From NCBI RefSeq assembly GCF_036688685.1, contig NZ_JAQQPS010000003.1, forward strand, positions 1 through 64,000: a stretch of 64,000 bases of DNA, read 5' to 3'. This DNA comes from JALYUM01 sp036688685 (GTDB lineage Bacteria > Pseudomonadota > Gammaproteobacteria > Burkholderiales > Burkholderiaceae_D). Positions 8,781 through 18,004 of this stretch are shown here, piece after piece. The notes below the pieces were generated by a model that was not told where the DNA came from, did no database searches, and worked only from the letters and a program-made list of their open reading frames with translations. The translations under genes and the position numbers were made by a program. Numbering within the stretch: the first letter of the stretch is position 1; every line of letters starts with the position of its first letter.

Positions 8781-10613
8781 TTATGCCTTGGTCTGGCGCG
8801 CAATCCAGCTGTCGACGATATCGCCGAGCACATCGAGGGGTACCGACCCCGATTCCAGCACCAGGTCATGAAACGCCGGCAGCGAGAATTTCGGTCCCAG
8901 CGCTGCCTTGGCCTTGTCACGCAGTTCGATAATGCGCAGCATGCCGATCATGTAGGCATTCGCCTGTCCGGGCCACGCGATGTAACGCTCCACTTCCTGG
9001 GCGCCGATGCCGTAGTCGATGGCCTGCTGGCGCGTCCAGCCTTTTGCATGCAGGCCGGTGTCGACCACCAGCCGGCGCGCGCGGAACAACTCCGAGCCGA
9101 GCGCACCGAGCAAACCCGGCACATCGTCCTTGTACCAGCCCTGTTCTACCGCCAGCCGCTCGGCATACAGGCCCCAGCCTTCGGCATGGGCGCTGCCGCC
9201 GCTGAAAATGCGCTGGCTGCGAAACTTCGGCAAACCGGTCAACTCCTGCTGGATCGCCAGCTGAAAATGGTGGCCCGGGACAGCTTCGTGATAGGCCAGG
9301 CTGCGCATGCGGATGGTGTCGAAGGTCGGCCCGCGCAGCGGCACCCAGAAGATGCCGGGACGGCTGCCGTCCGGCGCCGGCAAGGAATAATGGGCGGCGG
9401 CGGCCGCTTCGGTCAGGGGCGGCTCGCGCAGCACCGCCACCGGTGCGCGCGGCTTGATGTTGAACAGCGCGGCACTGCGCGCTTCGGCGTCTTTTACCAT
9501 GGCAGTGTAGCTGGCCAGGATCGCCGGGCGCGGGTCGCCCTCGCCTTTCGGCTGGAAGGTGGCGTCGAGCTGCTTCATGCGCGCTTCGACGCTGCCGTCG
9601 GCGTAACCGAGCGTGCGCAGGAGGCGGTCCATCTCGGTTTCGATGCGCGCCACTTCGCGCAGGCCAATGGCGTGGATCTGCTCCGGCGTCAAGGTCGTGC
9701 TGGTGAAATTGGCGACCGCGCGCGCATAGGCTGCGGCGCCATCGGGCAGGCGCGCGATACCAGCGACGTCGCCCGTTTTCGGGTAGATCTCGGCCATGAA
9801 CGCCTGCACCCGTTGGTAGGCCGGCAGGATGCGCGTGTCGACGATGGCGCTGGCGCGTGCAAGCGCAGCGGCGCGCGCGGCAGGCGTCAAATCGGCAATC
9901 ATGCTGCTGCGCTGTTCGAACGATGTGATCAGCGGATTTTTGGCCGGTACTTGTTTCAGGAAGCTGTTCACCTGGTCCTGCGCGCGTTCGAGGATGAAGC
10001 GCGGCGGGATCAGGTTTTTGGCCGCGGCAGCGCGGGCGCGCACCAGCGCTTCGTCGATGCGCGGCGCGACCTGGTCGAGGCGCGCCAGGTAGCTGTCGAC
10101 GTCTGCCGCATTGCGCAGCGGGTGGGTCGTGTTCATGAAATTGACCAGCCCGACGTGCACGCCGCTGAATTGCGAGAACACGAAGTTATGGTCCTCGAAC
10201 GGCGCATTGGCGACGACGTTCTCCAGCGACCAGCGCATCACGGCCGCCGAGGTACGCTGGGTTTCGGTCAGCGGGCCGGCCATGTATTTGGCGAGCTGCG
10301 CCAGGCCATGCGTGGCGAGGGCGCGCATTTTATTCCGCTGCGCCTGCGTGATCGGCGTCAGCTGTCGGTCCAGTGCCGCCTGTTCGGCGCCGCTGAAGTA
10401 TTGCGTGGACGTGGCCAGTTGAGGATTCAGGCGCACCCAGTCTGCGGCGAATTTGTCAGCCCATTTGTCGAAGGCGGCGTTGGGTTTGACGGATTGCGTG
10501 CTGGTGGCGGGGGCCGCCAGTGCCTGCAAAGGCAAGGTCGCCGTGGCGAGCATAACGGGAACAAACAGCGTGGCAATGGCGGCGCGCAGGGTGCGCTGGC
10601 GAATCAGGGTCAT
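8781..10613 (-). CDS. DUF885 family secreted metallohydrolase-like protein
   Basis: A 610-residue protein with an N-terminal signal peptide (cleavage near LQALAAPA) and a DUF885 domain through the rest. The diagnostic HEAVPGHH motif (in LAYHEAVPGHHFQLA) resembles an HExxH-type zinc site. Further family features are HAEGWGLYAERL and AWPGQANAYMIGML near the C-terminus. DUF885 proteins are predicted peptidases, but a substrate cannot be assigned from sequence. The gene is monocistronic, with a strong terminator downstream. Start ATG at 10613, with a signal peptide directly after it. Confidence 0.88.
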   Translation of the reverse strand: MTLIRQRTLRAAIATLFVPVMLATATLPLQALAAPATSTQSVKPNAAFDKWADKFAADWVRLNPQLATSTQYFSGAEQAALDRQLTPITQAQRNKMRALATHGLAQLAKYMAGPLTETQRTSAAVMRWSLENVVANAPFEDHNFVFSQFSGVHVGLVNFMNTTHPLRNAADVDSYLARLDQVAPRIDEALVRARAAAAKNLIPPRFILERAQDQVNSFLKQVPAKNPLITSFEQRSSMIADLTPAARAAALARASAIVDTRILPAYQRVQAFMAEIYPKTGDVAGIARLPDGAAAYARAVANFTSTTLTPEQIHAIGLREVARIETEMDRLLRTLGYADGSVEARMKQLDATFQPKGEGDPRPAILASYTAMVKDAEARSAALFNIKPRAPVAVLREPPLTEAAAAAHYSLPAPDGSRPGIFWVPLRGPTFDTIRMRSLAYHEAVPGHHFQLAIQQELTGLPKFRSQRIFSGGSAHAEGWGLYAERLAVEQGWYKDDVPGLLGALGSELFRARRLVVDTGLHAKGWTRQQAIDYGIGAQEVERYIAWPGQANAYMIGMLRIIELRDKAKAALGPKFSLPAFHDLVLESGSVPLDVLGDIVDSWIARQTKA

Positions 10614-10756
10614 GGGTCTCGTTCTCGTGGAAGAAGGGGCACGCTCTGGATTGGCGTGCTGGTGGGCAATTTATCACGAAGCGAAACGGCGCTGTGGCCT
10701 GAATCACCCTTATTGCATGGGCAGTCGCGCAGCGCCCGTGGGACGTAGCGAAGCGC

Positions 10757-11101
10757 TCAGGCGTGCGTATCGATTTGCGCGCCCATTGTTCCCGTGACGC
10801 GCTGGTCATTCTTGCTCGCCTTGGACTCAGCGGCTTCTGCAGCCTTCTTCGCCGCTTTTTGCGCCTCGGCGTTCATCAATTGCTCGATCTGCATTTGACA
10901 GGCCCGGATTGCCAGTTCCAGCAGCTCGAGGCGCTCTTTTGCGCCGGGCGAGGTGTCGTGCGAAGCCTCCTTGAGCTGCTTGATCAAACCCGTCATTTTT
11001 TTCTGCAGCGCTTCCAGTTCGGTGCGGCTGCCGGCTGCCGTGTCGTTACTTGCGGCACCGGCCGCCGCGGTCCCCTTGAGTGAAACATGGATGGATGTCA
11101 T
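10757..11101 (-). CDS. Small coiled-coil protein, FlxA-like
   Basis: A 114-residue protein starting at the ATG at 11101 (MTSIHVSLKG). The frame runs further upstream, but that part has low-complexity shadow character. The centre (ELEALQKKMTGLIKQLKE ... ERLELLELAIRACQMQIEQL) is a heptad-rich helix, followed by an Ala/Lys-rich helix (QKAAKKAAEAAES). The pattern resembles FlxA-like proteins, whose function is poorly defined. No signal peptide or membrane segment is seen. It is flanked by unrelated genes and no operon partner is evident. Confidence 0.6.
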   Translation of the reverse strand: MTSIHVSLKGTAAAGAASNDTAAGSRTELEALQKKMTGLIKQLKEASHDTSPGAKERLELLELAIRACQMQIEQLMNAEAQKAAKKAAEAAESKASKNDQRVTGTMGAQIDTHA

Positions 11102-11263
11102 TGCTCGCCGTGGTGTACCACGATAATGGAATTGAAAAGGTGCCAGGCCGCCTTGTTTGCTGAGCGGCGCCGTCGGACCTACCAACGGTAATCATGCCTT
11201 GATACCATATTTCAAAACAGAAAGCCATTCAAGGCGAATTTTTGTTTCGCAATCACCACGGCG

Positions 11264-12517
11264 TTACCTATTGGAATGGTGCGCAGCGTCGCCAAGGAAA
11301 TCGAACAGCGTCAGCGCTACGACTTTGGTCGCACGCCGCAAATCTTCCAGCGCCAGCTTTTCATCGCCCTTCTTTGCATTCGACTCCGGCACCGTGCGCG
11401 GCCCGGCGCCGTACAGCACCGCCGGGATCCCGTGCTCGCCGTACAGGCGCGCGTCGGCATACAGTGGCGTGCCCTGGGCGGGAATCGTTTCGCCGAGGAT
11501 GCCCAGGCCATTCGCCTGAAGGCTGGCCACCAGTTGTTCGGAGCCCGGCAATGGCCGCAGCGCATGCGACAGCAGCAGGCGTTTGATCTCGATGCGGATG
11601 CCGTCGACACCCGCCACCGCAGCCTCGATCAGCTGGCGCACCTGTGCTTCCACCGCCACCGGATCTTCCTCGGGAATCATGCGCCGGTCCATTTTAAGCA
11701 CCACCTTGCCGGGCACCACATTGGTATTCGTGCCGCCATCGATGCGGCCCACCAGCATGGTCGGCGAGTCGATGCCCGCTACCTGCGACTTGATCTTTTT
11801 GAGATCCGGCAGCTGGCCGTAAATGGCATTGAGGATGCGCGTGGCCGCCTGCAGTGCGTCGTGCCCCGTCTCCGGCATCGCGCCGTGGCCGGATTTGCCG
11901 TGCACGGTGATTTCGAATTGCAGGCAGGCGTTGTGGGCGGTGACGATGTTGTAGCTGAAGCCGGCGGCAATCACGAAATCCGGCTTGGTCAGCTGTTGCT
12001 CCAGCAGCCAGCCCGGCCCCAGCAATCCGCCGAATTCTTCGTCGTACGTGAAGTGCAGCTCGACGCCGCCGTGCAAGGGCACACCCAGCGCTTCCAGCGC
12101 ACGCACTGCGAAAATGTAGGTGGCGAAGTCGCCCTTCGAGACCGCCGTGGCGCGGCCGTACATAAAACCGTCTTCGATGACGGCGCCGTACGGCGGCCTG
12201 GTCCAGCCTTCGCCGGGCGGCACCACGTCGCCGTGGGCGTTCAGCGCAATGGTCGGGCCGCCGTCGCCATACGGTCGCCTGATGATCAGATTGGTGATGC
12301 TCTGCATGCCGTACTCAAACACTTGCTGCGCTGGCACGGCGTGCTTTTCCGCGCTCCAGCCGAACGCCGTGACCATGTCGGCGACGGCATCTGCGTGCGG
12401 TGCGTTGTTGCCGGGCGGCGTATCGGTCGGGATGCGCACCACGCCTTGCAGGAAGGCGACTTCCTCGTCAAAGTGGACGTCGATCCAGTCGGCCAGTTGC
12501 TGTTGAATGGGTGTCAT
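11264..12517 (-). CDS. M20 family metallohydrolase coupled to urate hydroxylase
   Basis: A 417-residue ArgE/DapE-type M20 enzyme. The metal-site signatures are ALNAHGDVVPPGEGW, FTYDEEFGGLLG (Glu-Glu) and a dimerisation-domain motif GKSGHGAMPE. The start is the ATG at 12517, which overlaps the stop of puuD by 4 bases (ATGA, 12514-12517), so translation is coupled. The family covers aminoacylases, succinyl-diaminopimelate desuccinylase, carboxypeptidases and ureide hydrolases. The operon position suggests a step downstream of urate, such as hydrolysis of a ureide or carbamoyl compound, but that is inference. The chemistry of its substrate is not visible in the sequence. Confidence 0.85.
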   Translation of the reverse strand: MTPIQQQLADWIDVHFDEEVAFLQGVVRIPTDTPPGNNAPHADAVADMVTAFGWSAEKHAVPAQQVFEYGMQSITNLIIRRPYGDGGPTIALNAHGDVVPPGEGWTRPPYGAVIEDGFMYGRATAVSKGDFATYIFAVRALEALGVPLHGGVELHFTYDEEFGGLLGPGWLLEQQLTKPDFVIAAGFSYNIVTAHNACLQFEITVHGKSGHGAMPETGHDALQAATRILNAIYGQLPDLKKIKSQVAGIDSPTMLVGRIDGGTNTNVVPGKVVLKMDRRMIPEEDPVAVEAQVRQLIEAAVAGVDGIRIEIKRLLLSHALRPLPGSEQLVASLQANGLGILGETIPAQGTPLYADARLYGEHGIPAVLYGAGPRTVPESNAKKGDEKLALEDLRRATKVVALTLFDFLGDAAHHSNR

Positions 12518-13734
12518 TGCTTCGCTCCCGCGTTGTACCAGGCGCCGATTTGCGCGCGCTCGGCGTCCGTCATCCCGGTCAGGTTCGCCAGCGGCATCGC
12601 CTTCAGTTGTACCGCCTGTTGATAGATCTTTGCGGCGTGCTGCACGATCTGCGCGTCGGTGCTCAGTGCCATGCCGAGCGGCGCGGCAGTGAAGCCGGCC
12701 TGGGTCGGATGGTCGGCGTGGCACGCCACGCAGCGGGCGTCGATGATGGCCTTGACCTGCGCAAACTGCGCCTTTGCGTTGGCCACCGCCGGACCGGCCA
12801 CCGGCGCCGGCGGCGCAATCGCCACGGCCACGCCGACCAGCAGCGCCAGCCCCAGCGCCGGATACTGAAATGCGATGCGGCCGCGATGTTTCAGGTTGAA
12901 GAAGTGGCGAATCAGGACGCCGGCCAGCATGATCCCGGCCAGCACCGCCCAGGCGTGCTCGTGGCGGTAGGTCATCGCGTAGTGGTTGCTGATCATGATG
13001 AACAGCACCGGCAACGTAAAATAATTATTGTGGACGCTGCGCTGCTTGGCTTTCAGGCCGTGGATCGGATCCGGCTTCTGGCCGGCCAGCATGGCATTGA
13101 CCATCTTGCGCTGGCCGGGAATGATCAGCATCAGCACGTTCGCCACCATCATCGTGCCGATCATGGCGCCGACGTGGATGTAGGCCGCGCGGCCGCTCAG
13201 GAAGTGGCTCAGCACGTAGGCGCTGCCGACCAGGAAGGCGAACATCACGGCGCCGAACGCCAGATCGTGCTGGCCCAGTTTCGAGCGGCACAGCAAATCG
13301 TAGACGGTCCAGCCAACGACCAGACTGCCCAGACCCAATCCGATTGCCTGCAGGCTGGACAGGTCGGCCACGCTGCGGTCGACCATCATGGCCTGCGCAT
13401 TGAAGTAGTAGACGATGGTCAGCAGCGCGAAGCCGGACAGCCAGGTCGAATACGCCTCCCATTTGAACCAGTGCAGCTCCTTCGGCAGTTCAGCCGGGGC
13501 GACAAGATACTTTTGCGGATTGTAAAAGCCGCCGCCGTGCACCGCCCACAGCTCGCCCGACACGCCCTTCTTCGCCAGCTCGGAGCCGGGCGCGGGCGGA
13601 CGGATATTGTTGTCCAGCCAGACGAAATAGAAGGAAGCGCCGATCCAGGCGATGCCGGTGATCACATGCAGCCAGCGCACCAGCAAATTGAGCCATTCGA
13701 GGCTATATGGGACCAGGTGTCCGAGCACATCCAT
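12514..13734 (-). CDS. puuD: Urate hydroxylase PuuD with C-terminal cytochrome c domain
   Basis: A 406-residue integral membrane protein. The first about 310 residues hold several hydrophobic helices of the urate oxidase type (MDVLGHLVPYSLEWLNLL, WLHVITGIAWIGASFYFVW, FLVGSAYVLSHFL). The C-terminus is a cytochrome c-like domain with the haem motif CVACH. PuuD oxidises urate to 5-hydroxyisourate in the membrane, passing electrons to the respiratory chain rather than to oxygen. An AAGGAA ribosome site precedes the ATG at 13734. It is co-transcribed with the M20 hydrolase and faces a divergent LysR regulator. Confidence 0.93.
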   Translation of the reverse strand: MDVLGHLVPYSLEWLNLLVRWLHVITGIAWIGASFYFVWLDNNIRPPAPGSELAKKGVSGELWAVHGGGFYNPQKYLVAPAELPKELHWFKWEAYSTWLSGFALLTIVYYFNAQAMMVDRSVADLSSLQAIGLGLGSLVVGWTVYDLLCRSKLGQHDLAFGAVMFAFLVGSAYVLSHFLSGRAAYIHVGAMIGTMMVANVLMLIIPGQRKMVNAMLAGQKPDPIHGLKAKQRSVHNNYFTLPVLFIMISNHYAMTYRHEHAWAVLAGIMLAGVLIRHFFNLKHRGRIAFQYPALGLALLVGVAVAIAPPAPVAGPAVANAKAQFAQVKAIIDARCVACHADHPTQAGFTAAPLGMALSTDAQIVQHAAKIYQQAVQLKAMPLANLTGMTDAERAQIGAWYNAGAKQ

Positions 13735-13801
13735 GCGGGAATTCCTTGCGGGGTGAATCGATCAGAATAAGCTGGTTTAATTTCGACAACATGAAAAATC
13801 A

Positions 13802-13818
13802 AGTATATTCAACATACT
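13802..13818. promoter_or_regulatory. LysR-type operator between puuD and its divergent regulator
   Basis: The interrupted palindrome AGTAT-N7-ATACT contains the T-N11-A pattern bound by LysR-type regulators. It lies 23 bases before the regulator start and 68 bases before puuD, in the only intergenic space the two genes share. Confidence 0.55.
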
Positions 13819-13840
13819 GTAAAACGCATAACATAAAAAC

Positions 13841-14779
13841 ATGGCCGCCCTGCCCCAGCACCTCGACATCCACCTGATCCGCATCCTGTATCTGCTGCTG
13901 GTGGAAAAGAACGTCTCGCGCGTGGCCATGAAACTCAACCAGCCGCAGCCGTCGATATCGGCGTCGCTGCGCAAGCTGCGCGAGTTGACCGGCGATCCGC
14001 TGCTGGTGCGCGGCGCGCGCGGCATGGTGCCGACCCAGCATGGCGAGAGTTTGCTGCTGCCAGCCAAGCGCATCCTCGACGAAACCGAGAGCCTGTTCGC
14101 AAAAAAAACCGAATTCGTGCCGCAGGAAGCCACGCGCACCTTCCATATTGCCGCACCTGACTACCTGGACAGCCAGTTTCTGCCGAATGTTGTCGCCGCG
14201 CTACGCCGCGGCTCGCCCAACAGCCGCGTGGTGATCCACAGCCTGGGCGCGGGCATGGACTATTTGCGCATGCTCTCCGATGGCGACGTCGACCTGGTCA
14301 TCGCCAACTGGGACGAGCCACCGGCCCACCTGCACATCTCGAAACTGTTCGAGGACCCGATCGTCTGCACCATGCGCGCTGACAGCCCGTATGCGAAGCG
14401 CACGGCGGTCGATGCGATGACAGTCGACGACTATCTGAGCCTGCCGCACGTGGCGCCGTCGCAGATCCTGCCCGGCTACCAGGGCGTGATCGACGCCTTC
14501 CTCGAACGCCAGGGCATGCAGCGAAAAATTGCGGTGGAGTCGCCCTATTTTGGCCTGATCCCTTATATGCTGACGCAGACCGACCTGGTGCTCACCACCG
14601 GGCGCCAGTTCATGCGGTTTTATGAAAAGACGCTGCCGTTGAAAACGTTCGCGCTGCCGATCAAATTTCCGCCGATGCGCTTCTACCAGTTGTGGCACGA
14701 GCGCGTGCACCAGTCGCCCGAACACAAATGGCTGCGCGACCATGTGACGGCGGCGGCGCGCGCACTCGTGCAAAAATAA
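13841..14779 (+). CDS. LysR family transcriptional regulator (purine catabolism locus)
   Basis: A 312-residue LysR-type regulator. The N-terminal winged helix-turn-helix spans about residues 8-66 (NVSRVAMKLNQPQPSISASLRKLRELTGDPLLVRG, seen in parts), and a LysR substrate-binding domain fills the rest. It is divergent from puuD and 24 bases upstream of the UraD-AllC gene, which points to control of the urate pathway. The inducer is unknown. It resembles the NodD/LinR-like branch of the family rather than the CbbR branch, judged from the motif GDPLLVRGARGMVPT. Confidence 0.88.
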   Translation: MAALPQHLDIHLIRILYLLLVEKNVSRVAMKLNQPQPSISASLRKLRELTGDPLLVRGARGMVPTQHGESLLLPAKRILDETESLFAKKTEFVPQEATRTFHIAAPDYLDSQFLPNVVAALRRGSPNSRVVIHSLGAGMDYLRMLSDGDVDLVIANWDEPPAHLHISKLFEDPIVCTMRADSPYAKRTAVDAMTVDDYLSLPHVAPSQILPGYQGVIDAFLERQGMQRKIAVESPYFGLIPYMLTQTDLVLTTGRQFMRFYEKTLPLKTFALPIKFPPMRFYQLWHERVHQSPEHKWLRDHVTAAARALVQK

Positions 14780-14803
14780 CGCACCTCACTCCCTCCTTCG
14801 ACC

Positions 14804-16549
14804 ATGACCACTCTGTCCGACCTGAACGCCTGCGATCCGCTGATTTTCGTTGCCACCCTGCGCGGTATGTATGAGCATTCGCCGTGGATTCCGGCCGCCG
14901 CCGCCGCGCTGCGCCCGTTCACCAGCATCGCGGCCTTGAAACAGGCCTTGCAGGCGGCCGTGTACGCGGGCGGCGAAGACCAGCAACTGGCGCTGCTGCG
15001 CGCCCACCCTGAACTGGCGGGCAAGGCGGCGATTGCCGGCGAACTGACCGCGGAGTCCACCTGCGAGCAGGCGGCGTCGGGCCTGAACCTGTGCAGCGCA
15101 GAAGAATATGCGCAGCTGCATGCGTTAAATAGCGCGTACAACGCCAGATTCGGCTTCCCCTTCATCCTCGCGGTGAAGGGGCCGACCGGTGCGGGCCTGA
15201 CCCGTCAGGCCATCATCGAGACCTTTGCGCGGCGCCTGAAAAACCAGCGCGGCGATGAACTGGCCGAAGCCCTGCGCCAGGTGCACCGCATCGCCGAAAT
15301 CCGCCTCAACGATTTACTCAATGTGCGTCTCGCGTTCGGCCCGGCCATCATGGACTGGGCTGAGACGATTGCCGGCTGGAGCGATGCCGCCGACAACCTC
15401 ACCTGCGCTTATATGACGCCGGCGCACGTGCGCACGGCGCAGCAGCTGCGTGACTGGATGGAGAACGCCGGCATGGTTGCCCACATCGACGCAGTCGGCA
15501 ATGTCGTGGGCCGCTACGCCGCTGCGGATCCCGCCGCCAAAACGCTGATCACCGGCTCGCACTACGACACGGTGCGCGACGGCGGCAAATACGACGGCCG
15601 CCTCGGCATCCTGTTGCCGCTGGCCATCGTGCGGTTTTTACATGGCCGCGGCGAACGCCTGCCATACCACCTGGAAGTGGTCGGCTTCGCGGAAGAAGAA
15701 GGCGTGCGTTTTCGCAGCACCTTCCTGGGCAGTAATGCGCTGACCGGACGCTTCGATTTGACGCAGCTGGACCAGGTCGATGCCGATGGCGTGGCGATGC
15801 GCGACGCGCTGGCCGGCGCCGGCCATGACGTGGCCGCGATTGCCGCGATTGCGCGCGATCCAGCCACCTTGCTCGGCTTTGTCGAAGTGCATATCGAGCA
15901 GGGGCCGGTGCTGCTCGAACGCGGCTTGCCGCTGGGCGTGGTGACGGCCATTGCCGGCAGTTCGCGCTTCCTGGTGGCGCTGACCGGACTGGCCAGCCAC
16001 GCGGGCACCACGCCCATGTCGATGCGCAAGGACGCCGCCGCCGCTGCGGCCGAGATCGTGCTGCTGGTGGAAGCGCGTTGCAGCGGGCGCGGCGCGCTGG
16101 TCGGCACGGTCGGACAGTTGCAGGTACCGAACGGGTCGGTGAACGTGATTCCCGGCGCGTGCCACCTGTCGCTCGATATCCGGGCGGCTGACGATGTGGC
16201 GCGGCTCGAAGCGGTGGCCGATATCCTGGCCGGGCTGGACGCGATCTGCGCGCGGCGTCAGGTTGAGGCCGCGGTGCAGAAGGTCGTGGAAGCGTCGGCC
16301 GCGCCGTGTGCGCCGCGGTTGATGGCGCAGTTGGGCGATGCGGTGGAACGTGCCGGCTTGCCGAGTTATGAACTGCTGTCGGGGGCCGGACATGATGCGA
16401 TGGCGATGTCGGCGATCACCGACGTGGCCATGTTGTTTACGCGCTGTGGGAATGGGGGGATCAGCCATAACCGGCTGGAAACCATGACGGCCGATGATGC
16501 GGATATTGCGGCGGTGGTGTTGCTGGATTTTTTTCGTGGGCTACGCTAG
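14804..16549 (+). CDS. Bifunctional OHCU decarboxylase (UraD)-allantoate amidohydrolase (AllC) fusion
   Basis: A 581-residue protein with two enzyme domains. Residues 1 to about 170 are UraD-like: LLRAHPELAGKAA with the catalytic-type His, and FGFPFILAVKG. UraD decarboxylates OHCU to S-allantoin. Residues about 172-581 are an M20-type allantoate amidohydrolase: GSHYDTVRDGGKYDGRLG (metal His/Asp), EEEGVRF, VEVHIEQGPVL, SHAGTTPMSM and SGAGHDAMAMS. AllC converts allantoate to ureidoglycine. The domains join with no stop and little linker (DLLNVRLAFGPAIMDW). The two activities are not consecutive, since allantoinase would lie between. Both domains keep their key residues. Confidence 0.9.
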   Translation: MTTLSDLNACDPLIFVATLRGMYEHSPWIPAAAAALRPFTSIAALKQALQAAVYAGGEDQQLALLRAHPELAGKAAIAGELTAESTCEQAASGLNLCSAEEYAQLHALNSAYNARFGFPFILAVKGPTGAGLTRQAIIETFARRLKNQRGDELAEALRQVHRIAEIRLNDLLNVRLAFGPAIMDWAETIAGWSDAADNLTCAYMTPAHVRTAQQLRDWMENAGMVAHIDAVGNVVGRYAAADPAAKTLITGSHYDTVRDGGKYDGRLGILLPLAIVRFLHGRGERLPYHLEVVGFAEEEGVRFRSTFLGSNALTGRFDLTQLDQVDADGVAMRDALAGAGHDVAAIAAIARDPATLLGFVEVHIEQGPVLLERGLPLGVVTAIAGSSRFLVALTGLASHAGTTPMSMRKDAAAAAAEIVLLVEARCSGRGALVGTVGQLQVPNGSVNVIPGACHLSLDIRAADDVARLEAVADILAGLDAICARRQVEAAVQKVVEASAAPCAPRLMAQLGDAVERAGLPSYELLSGAGHDAMAMSAITDVAMLFTRCGNGGISHNRLETMTADDADIAAVVLLDFFRGLR

Positions 16550-16570
16550 TTCGCTTCTGATCAAAGGTGG

Positions 16571-16655
16571 TATAGGTCCCGGCCTGCGCCGGGATGACGA
16601 TTTTAAAGCCGCTAGCCGAAAGACCGTCATCCCGGCGAAGGCCGGGACCCATAAC
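16571..16655. repeat. REP-like palindrome pair (locus 1)
   Basis: Two inverted copies of a palindromic unit: TATAGGTCCCGGCCTGCGCC at 16571 and its mirror CCGTCATCCCGGCGAAGGCC from 16624. They sit between the convergent ends of the UraD-AllC gene and the zinc dehydrogenase. The same unit recurs at 24952, 32268 and 34096. Confidence 0.85.
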
Positions 16656-16693
16656 CCGCAACCGAAGGCGCGGATCACGCACTGCCGAGACGA

Positions 16694-17854
16694 TTACGGG
16701 GTCAACACCACCTTCCTGCAATCATCCTCCTTCTTGTCAAACATCTTGTACCCCTCCGCCGCCTGACTCAAATTCATCCGGTGCGAAATGATCGCATTCG
16801 GGTGCAGACGACCTTCCTCGATCGCCTTCAACAACTCCGGCATGAACTTCTGCACGTGCGTCTGCCCGGTTTTAAAGCCGATCCCCTTCTCGAACACGTC
16901 GCCGAACAGGAAGCCGTGAATGAACCCGGCATACACGCCCGGCACGCTGATGATGCCGCCCCGACGGCACGCCGCGATACACTGGCGCAGGGCCTTGCCG
17001 CTCGAGCCTTCCAGTTTCAGGTTGGCCATCACGGTTTCCAGTGCGCTGCCCTTGGCTTCAAAACCCACCGCATCGACCACACCGTCGACGCCACGCCCAT
17101 CGGTCGCTTCCAGGATCACTTCAGCCGCATCGACGTCGTCGAAATTAATCGGAATCACGCCATACGTTTCGCGCGCAAAATCGAGGCGGTACTTGTGGTG
17201 GTCGACCATGAAAATGGTCTCGACGCCCAGCATGCGGGCCGACGCGGCCGCCATCTGGCCGACCGGACCGGCGCCAAAGATGGCCAGCGAGCCACCGCGC
17301 TTGACCTCGGTATTCACAACCGCCTGGTAACCGGTCGGCAGAATATCGCTGAGGAACAGCACCTGTTCGTCGGCCAGCCTGGTCGGAATCTTGATCGGGC
17401 CGACGTTCGCTTTCGGCACCCGCACGTACTCGGCCTGCCCGCCCGGCACGCCGCCGTACATGTGCGAAAAGCCGAACAGCGCCGCGCCCGAGCGCAGGCT
17501 TTTCTTGTTCATGATGGTGCCGCGGTCGGGATTGGTGGTTTCGCACGACGAAAACAGCTGCATGTCGCAAAAAAAGCAGGTGCCACAGGCGATTACGAAG
17601 GGCACCACCACGCGGTCACCCTTGGCAAGATTGGTGACGCCGGCGCCGGTTTCGACCACTTCGCCCATGAACTCGTGGCCAAGGATGTCGCCACTTTTCA
17701 TGGCCGGGATTTTACCGCGGTACATGTGCAAATCCGAACCGCAGATGGCCGTGGCCGTCACGCGCAGGATGATGTCGTCGTCCTGCTGGAGGATCGGGTC
17801 GGGGACGTTATCGACGCGAACGTCGTGGCTGCCGTGGTAAGTCAATGCGCGCAT
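16694..17854 (-). CDS. Zinc-dependent alcohol dehydrogenase, formaldehyde-dehydrogenase-like
   Basis: A 386-residue medium-chain dehydrogenase starting at the ATG at 17854 (MRALTYHGSHDV). Catalytic zinc site: CGSDLHMYRG and GHEFMGEVVETG. Structural zinc loop: four cysteines spaced C-x2-C-x2-C-x7-C (CGTCFFCDMQLFSSC). Rossmann motif: FGAGPVGQMAAASARMLG. The subfamily includes glutathione-independent formaldehyde and threonine dehydrogenase-like enzymes; the substrate is not determined. It lies on the same strand as the pyrimidine operon but 150 bases beyond hyuC, so co-transcription is possible rather than clear. Confidence 0.87.
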   Translation of the reverse strand: MRALTYHGSHDVRVDNVPDPILQQDDDIILRVTATAICGSDLHMYRGKIPAMKSGDILGHEFMGEVVETGAGVTNLAKGDRVVVPFVIACGTCFFCDMQLFSSCETTNPDRGTIMNKKSLRSGAALFGFSHMYGGVPGGQAEYVRVPKANVGPIKIPTRLADEQVLFLSDILPTGYQAVVNTEVKRGGSLAIFGAGPVGQMAAASARMLGVETIFMVDHHKYRLDFARETYGVIPINFDDVDAAEVILEATDGRGVDGVVDAVGFEAKGSALETVMANLKLEGSSGKALRQCIAACRRGGIISVPGVYAGFIHGFLFGDVFEKGIGFKTGQTHVQKFMPELLKAIEEGRLHPNAIISHRMNLSQAAEGYKMFDKKEDDCRKVVLTP

Positions 17855-18004
17855 TCTTGCTCCTGAAAGGATGTGAGAGACCAGGCCGATGCATACGAGG
17901 CGCATGGGACTGGACAGGTGACTCACAGGCTAACAAGCTACCAACAGTGCACGTATAAGAAAATACTACCTGTTCTTGTAGGAGAAACGCCAAGCAAAAC
18001 ACAA

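Noticed and set aside
8709..10748. A 679-codon plus-strand frame opposite the DUF885 gene
   Set aside because: Same reason: shadow of a gene with a signal peptide and family motifs on the minus strand.
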